DNA of 64,000 bases, taken from Nocardiopsis mwathae (lineage in GTDB: Bacteria > Actinomycetota > Actinomycetes > Streptosporangiales > Streptosporangiaceae). The position numbers and the translations under genes were made by a program. The notes under the pieces were generated by a model that saw only the letters and a program-made list of their open reading frames with translations, was not told where the DNA came from and did not search any database. Within the stretch, counting starts at the first letter, position 1, and each line of letters begins with the position of its first letter. This document shows positions 52,592 through 60,599 of this stretch, in pieces. The DNA is taken from positions 1,922,001-1,986,000 of the forward strand of contig NZ_JACHDS010000001.1 in NCBI RefSeq assembly GCF_014201195.1, written 5' to 3'.

Positions 52592-52734
52592 CCATGGGAT
52601 TCGATCCGGCAAAACGGACACCACCGGATGCAATCCCATGCTCATCGCGGGAGAAGGCCCCACGGCCGCCGATCCCCGCACCCCCAACCTCCCACCGGGC
52701 CCGAAAGGCCTCCGGCAAGCGCTCTCCCACTCCG
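52589..52734. repeat. dispersed repeat, copy B
   Basis: Homologous to 38769-38826 (block 1) and 38906-38975 (block 2). In block 1 the sequence folds into a hairpin with CATGGGAT and ATCCGG paired to CCGGAT and ATCCCATG across a small internal loop. The rest of the 1-kb spacer (52327-53343) around it shows no intact gene; its right end carries the kinase promoter region. Confidence 0.8.
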
Positions 52735-53343
52735 TTCTGCGATGATCGGCTCGGTACTGTCGGCAACCGCACGAAGGCAGGCGCGCCCCGCCCCCTCGCC
52801 GTCGCTGCCGGGGCGGCCGGGCGGGGTGTCGACCGTCATGGCGAACCCGTCTCCTTGCTCGGGCGCGCGGTGGCCCAGGGGCCCGGGGCCGCGGCCACCG
52901 GTGGGGGACACGGGCGACGCCGGCGGCAGCACGGGCGGGCCGGTACGTGCCCGCCGCCGCTGGCGTGGGCACTCCGCCCTCCGCGCGGTCGGGTGCCTGC
53001 GCGGGGGCGGGGCGGCCCACACCCCGTAGTCAACAACTCCTGACGGGCCGAGACCAGAGGGGAACGCGCCCGAAATTCCCGCACTGCCGAGCGTGCGGCG
53101 GTGACCTGGGATGATGTCGAACGGCTCGGTGTCGGCGATGTGCGGCGCGCGTTCCGAGTCCCGGAGCCACCCGCCCTGCCCCTTCGGCGCCGGGGTGGCC
53201 CTGTGCGCGGTGGAATCGGGGGCTGGCGGAATCCTTGACAAAACACCGGGCATACCCGCTTTTGCGGTCGATGCACTCCGGGTTTTGACTACGATCGCAG
53301 GGGGCCTCAACGATGACACGGCGGCGATTTCGGAGGTGCGGAC

Positions 53344-55173
53344 GTGGGTCCGTTGGAGAACGGTGACCCGGAGAGGATCGGCCGGTACCGGCTGATCGGT
53401 CGGCTGGGCGCCGGAGGCATGGGTCAGGTCTTCTTCGGGCGGTCCGCGGGCGGTCGGCCGGTCGCGATCAAGCGCATCCACCCGCACATGGCCACCGACC
53501 CCTCCTTCCGCGAGCGCTTCGCCCGTGAGGTGACGGCGGCCCGCCAGGTCAGCGGCGCGTTCACCGCGCCGGTCATCGACGCCGACCCCGACGGCGAGGT
53601 GCCCTGGCTGGTCACCTCCTATGTGCCCTCGCTGCCGCTGGACGAGGCGGTCCGCGCCCACGGTGCCCTGCCCGAGCACACCCTGCGCGTCCTGGCCACC
53701 GGTCTCGCCGAGGCGCTCAGCGAGATCCACCGCGTCGGCCTCATCCACCGCGATCTCAAGCCCGGCAACGTGCTGCTGGCCGAGGACGGGCCGCGCGTCA
53801 TCGACTTCGGTATCGCCCGCGCCACCAGCGGCACGGCCGCCACCCAGTCGATCATCGGGACCCCCGGGTTCATGTCGCCCGAGCAGATCCAGGGTGAGCA
53901 TATGGGACCCAGCAGCGACATGTTCGCCTACGGGGCGGTGATCGTCTACGCGGCCGCCGGAACCGGACCGTTCGGTGAGGGCGCGATGCCCACCATGGTC
54001 ATGCGCATCCTGCAGAACGAGCCCGACATCTCCGCCGTACCCCCGTCCCTGCGCAACCTCGTCGCCGCCTGCCTGAGCAAGGACCCTCAGCGCCGCCCCG
54101 GCCCCGGCCCCCTGCTGGACGCGCTGGGCGACGTCCCCATCGGCGAGTCCTGGCTCCCGCCCGAGGTCATGCGCGGTGTCCGCGACCAGGTGGGCAAGGT
54201 CAACGCTGCGCTGAGCGGCGCCCCCACCCACACCGGCGCCACCGACACGGGAGGCAGGACCTCCGTCCTCGGCGCCGGAGCGGCCGGGGCCGCGGCGGGT
54301 GCCGCCGCCGGCGCGGCGGCCGGGCACATGCTGGGTGACGACCAGGCCACCCGCGCGGTCGGCGGACCCGGTGCGGGGCCGGGCGGCGCCGACGCGACCT
54401 CGGTCATGGGCGCCGGCGTCGGCCAGACCGCGCAGTACCCGCAGACCGCCGCCTACGGCCAGGGAACCGCCCACCCCCAGCAGCAGATCCCGCCGACCGC
54501 GGCCTACGGGCAGCAGCAGGCCGGCGCGCCGCCCACCGCCGCCTACGGTGCGGGCCAGGGGGCCGGCCACGCCCCGCCGACCGCCGCGATGCCCCCGGCC
54601 GGGCAGGACGGCGCCTACGACGACCTGTACCGGGACACCGGTTCGCGCCGCTCGCACCGCCAGGAGGAGCAGCGGCGGTGGCAGGAGGAGGAGCAGCGCC
54701 GCCACCGCCAGGAGGCGGACGAGCGCCGCCGCATGCAGGAGGAGCAGCGCCGCAGGCAGGAGGCCGAGCGGGCGCACCGGGAGCGCGTCCGCGCCGAGCA
54801 GGCCGCCGCGCGCCGCGCCCAGTCCCAGGCCCGCCGCGCCGACCAGCCGAGCCTGTGGAGCTTCGTCAAACTCCTTCCCCTGCTGATCATCCCGATCATC
54901 CAGATCCCGCTGGGCTGGGGTGCCTCCTATGCCTGGGAGTGGTTCACCACCTCCCAGATGTGGAGCGGGGTGCCCTACTACTACCCGGGCATCCTCACCG
55001 AGGCCGGGTTCTTCCAGGCGCTGTTCCTCGGCTACTTCCTGCTCAACAACATGCTGGGGCTGGAGTACCTGGTCCGGTCCCTGCGCACGTCCTTCGTCAC
55101 CGGCATGCTGCTGGCCGGCCTGGTGATCGTGGCGACCAACGGCGCGCTGTACTCCTACGGCTTCTTCGGCTGA
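53344..55173 (+). CDS. Ser/Thr protein kinase with C-terminal membrane tail
   Basis: 609 residues. The kinase domain has GAGGMGQ at 22-28, the ATP-anchoring Lys43, HRDLKPGN at 135-142 and DFG at 154-156, so it should be active. A Gly/Ala linker and QQ-rich repeats (TAAYGQ...) lead to a highly charged Arg/Glu/Gln helix (about 430-490) likely to form a coiled coil. At least three membrane helices at the C-terminus follow (FVKLLPLLIIPIIQIPLGW, ALFLGYFLLNNMLGLEYL, GMLLAGLVIVATNGALYSYG). There are no PASTA repeats. The GTG at 53344 precedes the kinase fold directly. Confidence 0.93.
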   Translation: MGPLENGDPERIGRYRLIGRLGAGGMGQVFFGRSAGGRPVAIKRIHPHMATDPSFRERFAREVTAARQVSGAFTAPVIDADPDGEVPWLVTSYVPSLPLDEAVRAHGALPEHTLRVLATGLAEALSEIHRVGLIHRDLKPGNVLLAEDGPRVIDFGIARATSGTAATQSIIGTPGFMSPEQIQGEHMGPSSDMFAYGAVIVYAAAGTGPFGEGAMPTMVMRILQNEPDISAVPPSLRNLVAACLSKDPQRRPGPGPLLDALGDVPIGESWLPPEVMRGVRDQVGKVNAALSGAPTHTGATDTGGRTSVLGAGAAGAAAGAAAGAAAGHMLGDDQATRAVGGPGAGPGGADATSVMGAGVGQTAQYPQTAAYGQGTAHPQQQIPPTAAYGQQQAGAPPTAAYGAGQGAGHAPPTAAMPPAGQDGAYDDLYRDTGSRRSHRQEEQRRWQEEEQRRHRQEADERRRMQEEQRRRQEAERAHRERVRAEQAAARRAQSQARRADQPSLWSFVKLLPLLIIPIIQIPLGWGASYAWEWFTTSQMWSGVPYYYPGILTEAGFFQALFLGYFLLNNMLGLEYLVRSLRTSFVTGMLLAGLVIVATNGALYSYGFFG

Positions 55174-55241
55174 CCGGGCCGCCCCGTTGCCCCCGCCGAC
55201 CGGATCCGGTCAGCGGGCGGCGCGATCGTGATGGGCGACGC

Positions 55242-56174
55242 ATGATCCGTCCGGCGCTGCGCGGCGTCCTACCCCCCATGGACGATCACGTCGGGCAGGG
55301 ACAGGGACGGGGGCCGCGCGTGGGGGCGTGGAGGTGGAGACTCGCCCAGTTGGTGCGCTTCGGCCTGATCGAGGCCTGGGCGTGCGCGTTCGCGGTGGGG
55401 ATCTTCATCGGTCTGGCCGCCTCGTCGGTGGTCCCCCTGCCGATCCCGCGCTATGACGCGCTGCTCGTCTACGGGGTCGTGCTCACCGCCGTCTTCTGGG
55501 GGCTGCGCCTGGAGACCGGGCGCGAGGTGCCGGCCATCCTGGGCTTCCATGCCGTCGGCCTGGTGTTCGAGCTGTTCAAGGTCCACATGGGGTCGTGGAC
55601 CTACCCTGAGGAGGCCTGGACGAAGATCGGCGGGGTCCCGCTGTACAGCGGATTCATGTACGCGGCCGTCGGCAGCTACGTCGTGCGTGCCTGGAAGCTG
55701 TTCGACCTCACCTTGAGCGGCTACCGGCCGCTGGCCACGGGCGTCGTCGCCGCGCTGATCTACGTCAACTTCCTGACCCACCACTGGCTGCCCGACGCCC
55801 GCCTGCTGCTCGCCGTGGCGATGGTCGCCGTGACGTGGGGCGGCTGGGTGTACTTCACCGTGGGCCCGGCCCGCTACCGCATGCCCTTGGCACTGTCCTT
55901 CGTGCTGATCGGCTTCTTCCTGTGGGTGGCGGAGAACATCTCGACCCTCCTCGGTGCCTGGCGGTACCCCGACCAGGTCAACGCCTGGGCGATGGTCCAC
56001 CCCTCGAAGTTCGGCGCCTGGGCGCTGCTGGTGACCGTGTCCTTCGTGCTCGTGGCGGCCTGGAAACACCCGGCACGGGGGCCCGGCGGGCCGGAGACCC
56101 GACCCGCCGGGCCCACCGGCCGTCCGGGTGGCGGCGCCGACGGCCCGCGGTCGGAGACGACGGCGCTGACCTGA
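55242..56174 (+). CDS. DUF817 membrane protein
   Basis: About 310 residues with eight membrane helices. The segments LVRFGLIEAWACAFAVGIFIGLA, FELFKVHMGSWTYPEEAWTKIGGVPLYSGFMYAAVGSY and LGAWRYPDQVNAWAMVHPSKFGAWALLV are characteristic of DUF817. The function is unknown. The start is unclear: the ATG at 55242 has a weak GGGCGA, and an ATG at 55278 shortens it by 12 residues. It is 68 bases from the kinase gene and may be cotranscribed. Confidence 0.85.
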   Translation: MIRPALRGVLPPMDDHVGQGQGRGPRVGAWRWRLAQLVRFGLIEAWACAFAVGIFIGLAASSVVPLPIPRYDALLVYGVVLTAVFWGLRLETGREVPAILGFHAVGLVFELFKVHMGSWTYPEEAWTKIGGVPLYSGFMYAAVGSYVVRAWKLFDLTLSGYRPLATGVVAALIYVNFLTHHWLPDARLLLAVAMVAVTWGGWVYFTVGPARYRMPLALSFVLIGFFLWVAENISTLLGAWRYPDQVNAWAMVHPSKFGAWALLVTVSFVLVAAWKHPARGPGGPETRPAGPTGRPGGGADGPRSETTALT

Positions 56175-56202
56175 CAGTCCCGCTCTCGGTGGAATGCGCC
56201 GG

Positions 56203-57162
56203 TCAGCGGGGGCCGGTGGCCCGCAGCGCGGCGATCAGCCACTCCCAGGCGGGAACGCGCGGTTCGAAGGGCGGCATGCCGTTGATGACGCCCAGCAGCC
56301 GCCAGTAGCGCTCCACCCGCGCGTCGGAGAAGACGGACATCTCCTCGGCGATCTCCGCGCGGCGTGCCGGGGTGTCGGTGCCGCCGTAGGCGGCGAGGAT
56401 GCTCGGCATCAGCTCCTCCACGACGGCCTGGCCCTCGGCGGCGTCCGGGGACGTCCCGGCGGCGAGGGCCGCGCGTCCGGCGGCCGTCACCTGGTCCGCG
56501 AGGTCCTGCCGGGCGGGGGAGGGGTGGTCGGGAGCGCCTTCGGCGCGGGCCCGGGCGCCCTCCTCGGCCATCTGCCGGGACCGCTGCCGGAAGCCCGGGT
56601 CCTGGACCAGCTCGGCCAGTTCCACCCAGGCGTCGACCTGCTCCGGGGTGGGGTCGTCCGGCAGGGCCGGGGACACGGCGCGGAACTTCGCCTCGACCGC
56701 TTCTCCGCCCTCCAGGCCGCCGAAGACGGCCTCGTGGTAGCCGTCGATGATGCGCTGCCGCTCCTCTGCGGACAGTCGCGCGAGTCGGTTCATCAGGGTG
56801 ATCTCCCGTTCTTCGGGGGTGCGATGGGCCACGGTCCGCAGCACGGCCCGCCGCACGCGCAACACCCGGATCTGCGCGTCCAGCGCGTCGGCGTGTGCGG
56901 CGGCCACCGCCCCGATATCGACCTCGCGGTCCAGGACCGCCCGGATCGTCGCCAGGTCGATACCCAGGTCGCGGAGCGTGCGCACCAGGTCGAGGCGGGC
57001 GACGGCCCCGGCGTCGTAGAGCCGGTAGCCGGCGGCGCTGCGGCCCGTCGGCGGAACGATGCCCTGATCGGAGTAGAACCGGATGGTCTTCACCGGCAGT
57101 CCACTGCGTTCGGCCAGTGCACCGATGGTGTGCAAGCCGTGCTGCGTTTCCATGGGCACCAT
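56203..57162 (-). CDS. MerR-family regulator (TipAL-like)
   Basis: 319 residues. The MerR helix-turn-helix is HTIGALAERSGLPVKTIRFYSDQGIVPPTGRSAAGYRLYDAGAVARLDLVRTLRDLGIDL, followed by a long helical C-terminal domain with FGGLEGGEAVEAKFRAVSPALPDDPTPEQVDAWVELAEL. This resembles TipAS-like or antibiotic-binding domains. The ATG at 57162 has GGGGAG 8 bases upstream. It follows the WYL regulator by 43 bases and is probably in the same operon. Confidence 0.88.
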   Translation of the reverse strand: MVPMETQHGLHTIGALAERSGLPVKTIRFYSDQGIVPPTGRSAAGYRLYDAGAVARLDLVRTLRDLGIDLATIRAVLDREVDIGAVAAAHADALDAQIRVLRVRRAVLRTVAHRTPEEREITLMNRLARLSAEERQRIIDGYHEAVFGGLEGGEAVEAKFRAVSPALPDDPTPEQVDAWVELAELVQDPGFRQRSRQMAEEGARARAEGAPDHPSPARQDLADQVTAAGRAALAAGTSPDAAEGQAVVEELMPSILAAYGGTDTPARRAEIAEEMSVFSDARVERYWRLLGVINGMPPFEPRVPAWEWLIAALRATGPR

Positions 57163-57205
57163 GGTGGAGTCTCCCCTCACTGGAGGGTCAACGCGCTTTT
57201 CCGCG

Positions 57206-58207
57206 TCAGGCGCCACCGCCGTCCTCCCCGCGGTAGAGGGCGAGCGTGGCGCGGGCGAGCTCGGCGATCCGTGCGCGCAGCTCGGGCGGGTCGAGCACCT
57301 CGATCTCGGGTCCGTAGCGGATGAACTCCGAGGCGGCGATGTCGACCGACTCGACGCGCAGCTCCACCTCGTAGTCGCCGTCCGCTCCCGGCTCGGCGCC
57401 CCGGGTGCCCGCCGCGGTGATGGCCGAGGACAGGGACCGCACCATGTCGAGCCCGTAGGGGGTGAGTCGGACGCGGACGCGCAGGGGGTGGCGGCTCTCC
57501 TCGAAGTCGCGTGACCACAGCGCCCACTGCTCGGCGAGGTCGAAGCCGCCAGGGCGGTCGAACGCCGCGCCGGTGTCGGTGAGGTCCTCGATGCGGGCGA
57601 CCCGGTAGGTGCGCACCTGCGCCGCGCCGGGACGGTCGCTGTGCGCACGGGCGAGGAAATACCACGTACCGGCCTTGAGGACCAGCCCGAGCGGGTCCAG
57701 GGTGCGGCGCACCCCCCGCCCGTCGTAGCGGCGGTAGACGACCTCCACCGTGTGCTCCGCCCACACCGCCCCGGCCAGCGCCGACAGGTGCGGCACCGGG
57801 TCGGGGTCGCGCCACCAGGCGGGTGCGTCCAGGTGGAAGCGGGCGCGGACGCGTTCGGCGCGTTCGCGCATCTCCGTGGGCAGCGCCGCCAGCAGTTTCA
57901 GGTTGGCGACGGCCATCTCGGCCCCCAGACCCAGCTCGGCGGCGGCCTCGGGCACCCCGGCCAGGAACAGCGACTCGGCCTGGCCCCCGGTGAGGCCGGT
58001 GAGCCGGGTCCGGTAGCCCTCCATCAGGCTGTACCCGCCCCCGGTGCCGCGGTCGGCGTAGATCGGGACGCCCGCGGCGCTGAGCGACTCCACGTCGCGG
58101 TAGACGGTGCGCTCGGAGACCTCCAGCTCCTCGGCGAGGCGGGCGGCCGTCATCCGGCCCCGGTTCTGCAGCAGCAGGAGCAGGGAGAGCAGTCGACTGG
58201 CGCGCAT
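57206..58207 (-). CDS. WYL-domain transcriptional regulator (YafY-like)
   Basis: 333 residues. The N-terminal winged helix (SRLLSLLLLLQNRGRMTAARLAEELEVSERTVYRDVESLSAAGVPI) is HTH_11 and is followed by a WYL-type ligand domain (VYRRYDGRGVRRTLDPLGLVLKAGTWYFLARAHSD). WYL proteins sense nucleic-acid-like or metabolic ligands. The ATG at 58207 begins the domain. Paired with the MerR gene, it may regulate that operon and something nearby. Confidence 0.92.
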   Translation of the reverse strand: MRASRLLSLLLLLQNRGRMTAARLAEELEVSERTVYRDVESLSAAGVPIYADRGTGGGYSLMEGYRTRLTGLTGGQAESLFLAGVPEAAAELGLGAEMAVANLKLLAALPTEMRERAERVRARFHLDAPAWWRDPDPVPHLSALAGAVWAEHTVEVVYRRYDGRGVRRTLDPLGLVLKAGTWYFLARAHSDRPGAAQVRTYRVARIEDLTDTGAAFDRPGGFDLAEQWALWSRDFEESRHPLRVRVRLTPYGLDMVRSLSSAITAAGTRGAEPGADGDYEVELRVESVDIAASEFIRYGPEIEVLDPPELRARIAELARATLALYRGEDGGGA

Positions 58208-58302
58208 GGACCCCAGTATCGCCTCGGTTCCTGACAGCCCGTGTCAGGTGTCGCCGGTGTCCTCCGGGGAGAGCCGGGGGACACCGGCGCCCCTCCCGCG
58301 CC

Positions 58303-58983
58303 TCACGGCCCCCAGCGTGAGCGGATCCGGCGCCCGGTCACCCGGAACGGAACGATGTGCAGGTAGGCGTCGCCGTGCCCCTCCGGCCACGGACGGACGG
58401 GTACCGCGGCCAGCTGCTCCATCAGCCGGTCCGATTCGCGTATCCGCTGAGCGCGGCCGGCGATCAGCACGCTCCACCCCTCGCCCATCACACCGTCGAT
58501 CGCGTCGACCTCGAAGCCGACGTCGCCGTGTGCGTAGCGCCCGATGACACCGCCCGCACGCGTCCGCACCACGATCGCGCCGTCGACCAGCGCGAAGTTC
58601 ACCGGAAGGACGCTGGGCGCGGCCTCGCCGGCGATGTGGAACGCCAGGCGCCCGATACCCCCGCAGGAGATCAGCTCCATGCACTCCTCGACGGAGAGCC
58701 CGTCCAACTCGGCCTCGCCGGTGGAGGTCGCGTGGCAGCCGGGAGGCAGCTCCGACTCGGCCCCCAGGAGCGCCTCCTCGGAGGTCCGCAGTGCGGTGGC
58801 GAGCCGGTGCAGCGCCCCCCGCGTGAGCTGCGGCGGCATCTCCTCGATGTAGGCGATGTAGCCGGGGTGCATCCCGGCCCGCCGCGCGAGCTCCTCGCGG
58901 CTCAGGCCGAGCTCGGCTCGGCGGTGGGCCACGCGTCGCCCGAGGTCGCCCCTGGCGTGTTCGGGGCGGTGGTCGGTCTTCAT
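58303..58983 (-). CDS. HTH-XRE/PNPOx-like fusion protein
   Basis: 226 residues. An XRE helix-turn-helix (LGRRVAHRRAELGLSREELARRAGMHPGYIAYIEEMPPQLTRGALHRLATAL) is joined to a split-barrel flavin-reductase-like domain of the pyridoxamine-phosphate-oxidase superfamily (CMELISCGGIGRLAFHIAGEAAPSVLPVNFALVDGAIVVRT). Such fusions are common in streptomycete dormancy or hypoxia gene clusters. The ATG at 58983 has GGGGGAAG upstream. It is divergent from the HPF-like gene. Confidence 0.88.
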   Translation of the reverse strand: MKTDHRPEHARGDLGRRVAHRRAELGLSREELARRAGMHPGYIAYIEEMPPQLTRGALHRLATALRTSEEALLGAESELPPGCHATSTGEAELDGLSVEECMELISCGGIGRLAFHIAGEAAPSVLPVNFALVDGAIVVRTRAGGVIGRYAHGDVGFEVDAIDGVMGEGWSVLIAGRAQRIRESDRLMEQLAAVPVRPWPEGHGDAYLHIVPFRVTGRRIRSRWGP

Positions 58984-59286
58984 CTCTTCCCCCGAAGGTG
59001 GACGGGTCGTGCCGGTCGGGGCGTACCCGCATCGGCACGCGGCCGCGGCGGCCCCTGTCTCGATGGTCGCCGGACGCGGACGCCGGTGCACGGGGTCCGA
59101 CGGTCCAGGGGACGGGCCGATGGTCCCGAGGAGCATGGGAGGCAGGCGCCGCACCGAATCGGGCCGAAGGGCCGGGCCGATCCGGGCCCCATGGCGCTGG
59201 CAGGACCCGCGCGACGCGTCGAGACTGGCGAAGGACAACCGCCCACCAGGGCCCCGGGCAACGAGGCCGTTCGAGGGGGAACCACC
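58984..59286. other. 303-bp divergent spacer with a candidate DevR-type site
   Basis: GGGCC-GATG-GTCCC (59114-59127) is close to the DosR/OsdR-type consensus GGGNC-N4-GNCCC. GGGCCGATCC with GGGCCCC (59174-59190) is a weaker, longer-spaced relative. The region lies between two genes typical of such regulons. No gene seen. Confidence 0.4.
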
Positions 59287-59703
59287 ATGGGACGCACAGA
59301 GGCCTGGCAGGACCGGCGGATCACCGTGTCCACGGGGCGCGGGTTCGACGCGGCGGTCGCCGCCCACGTCGAAGACCGGCTGGCCGCTCTGGACAGCCGG
59401 CACGGCCCGCACATCCGGCGCGTCCACGGGGCCGTGCGCCACCTGGCCGTTCCGGGGTACGGCGAGATCACCCGGATCGAGGTGGCGGTCTGCTCCTCAT
59501 CCGGCGACGTCCACGCGGTCGCCGACGCCGACAGCGTGTACGCCGCGGTGGACAAGGTCCTCCGCGCCGCCTACCGCCGCCTGGTGGTCCGCGCGGCCGC
59601 GGAGCGGCACCGCCGTGGTGAGGGGGCGGCGGGCGTGCCCCGGCCCGGCACGGCGCCGCAGGAATCAGCGGACGACGCCTACCGCGGTCCGTGGGTGACC
59701 TGA
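59287..59703 (+). CDS. HPF/S30AE-like ribosome-associated protein
   Basis: 138 residues. A single S30AE-like fold begins ITVSTGRGFDAAVAAHVEDRLAALDSRHG and continues with EITRIEVAVCSSSGDVHAVADADSVYAAVDKVLRAAYRRLV. It lacks the C-terminal dimerisation domain of long HPF, so it resembles short HPF/YfiA-type proteins that inactivate or stabilise ribosomes in stationary cells. The ATG at 59287 has GGGGGA 6 bases upstream. Similarity to other HPF proteins is moderate. Confidence 0.72.
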   Translation: MGRTEAWQDRRITVSTGRGFDAAVAAHVEDRLAALDSRHGPHIRRVHGAVRHLAVPGYGEITRIEVAVCSSSGDVHAVADADSVYAAVDKVLRAAYRRLVVRAAAERHRRGEGAAGVPRPGTAPQESADDAYRGPWVT

Positions 59704-59720
59704 CCCGGCACGGCAGTGTG

Positions 59721-59794
59721 CCCCGGGAGGCCCGCCGCCCCCGCCGACGCTCCCCTGACCCGGGGCGTCGGCGGGGGCGGCGGGCCTCCCGGGG
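59721..59794. terminator. exceptionally long bidirectional terminator
   Basis: A perfect 30-bp stem (59721-59750 with 59765-59794) and a 14-base loop, filling the gap between the convergent HPF-like and CBS-BON genes. Confidence 0.85.
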
Positions 59795-60400
59795 TCAGCC
59801 GGATTCCACCACCACCCGGCTCACCCCGGGGACCATTCGGGCGATGCTCGCCACCAGCGACTCCTCCGCAGGGGTATGCCCGTTGCGGCCGGACAGGTGC
59901 GCGACACCGTCCGCCACGCGCACGTCCCACCCCCGCGTGTAGGGGCCGCGCACGCTGAGCGCCGTCAGCACCTCGTCGCGGATCCGCGTGTCGGGGCGCG
60001 CATAGGCCCGCAGCAGCTCGCGCCGACAGACCATGCCGATGACCGTGCCCTCGCGCACCACCGGCACACACCGGATCCGCGCGTGGTACATGCGCTGCGC
60101 CAGCTCCGCGACGTCGCCGACCTCCGTGGTGGTGATCACCTGCCGGGTCATCACATCGGAGATGCGGCGGGGCAGCGGGGATTCCGGTGCCGGGCGCGGA
60201 GCGATCGACGCGCGGGGGTCGGCTTCCAACCGGTCGCGCAGCAGGTCGATCTCGGTCACGATCCCGCACAGTTTTCCGGACGGGCCGATCACCGGCGCCG
60301 CCTGCACACCGGTGCGCACGAACGCCGCGGCCGCCTCCTTAAGCCGCGTGTCCTCGGCCAGCAGGAGGCGCGGGGGAGTCATCGCCTCTCGAACCAACAT
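59795..60400 (-). CDS. CBS-pair/BON-domain protein
   Basis: 201 residues. Two CBS domains (LVREAMTPPRLLLAEDTRLKEAAAAFVRTGVQAAPVIGPSGKLCGIVTEIDLLRD and ISDVMTRQVITTTEVGDVAELAQRMYHARIRCVPVVREGTVIGMVCRRELLRAYA) are followed by a BON-like tail. CBS pairs bind adenine nucleotides and report energy status. The ATG at 60400 has GAGG 8 bases upstream. The GGACCC-GTC-GGGTCC palindrome at 60427-60441 lies just upstream. It ends at the long terminator. Confidence 0.92.
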   Translation of the reverse strand: MLVREAMTPPRLLLAEDTRLKEAAAAFVRTGVQAAPVIGPSGKLCGIVTEIDLLRDRLEADPRASIAPRPAPESPLPRRISDVMTRQVITTTEVGDVAELAQRMYHARIRCVPVVREGTVIGMVCRRELLRAYARPDTRIRDEVLTALSVRGPYTRGWDVRVADGVAHLSGRNGHTPAEESLVASIARMVPGVSRVVVESG

Positions 60401-60426
60401 CTCGGCCGCCTCACTCCTCAGGTCGG

Positions 60427-60441
60427 GGACCCGTCGGGTCC
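60427..60441. promoter_or_regulatory. palindrome upstream of the CBS-BON gene
   Basis: GGACCC-GTC-GGGTCC is a perfect inverted repeat 27-41 bases before the start. It could be an operator; it also borders the terminator of the GH65 gene. Confidence 0.4.
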
Positions 60442-60450
60442 GGCAGTGCT

Positions 60451-60493
60451 CCGGCACCGGGCGGGCGCGGGCCCCGCGCCCGCCCGGTGCCGG
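60451..60493 (-). terminator. terminator after the GH65 gene
   Basis: A perfect 20-bp stem (60451-60470 with 60474-60493) and a 3-base loop, 107 bases past the GH65 stop on the minus strand. Confidence 0.8.
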
Positions 60494-60599
60494 TCGGGCA
60501 CCTCCACTCCACCGCGGCCGACCGGGGCGCGGCAGCGTCCGAACGTCCGGACGCCGCGGGCCCTTCGTCGTCCTCCGCGCCGGTCGACCCGGGCGTCTC

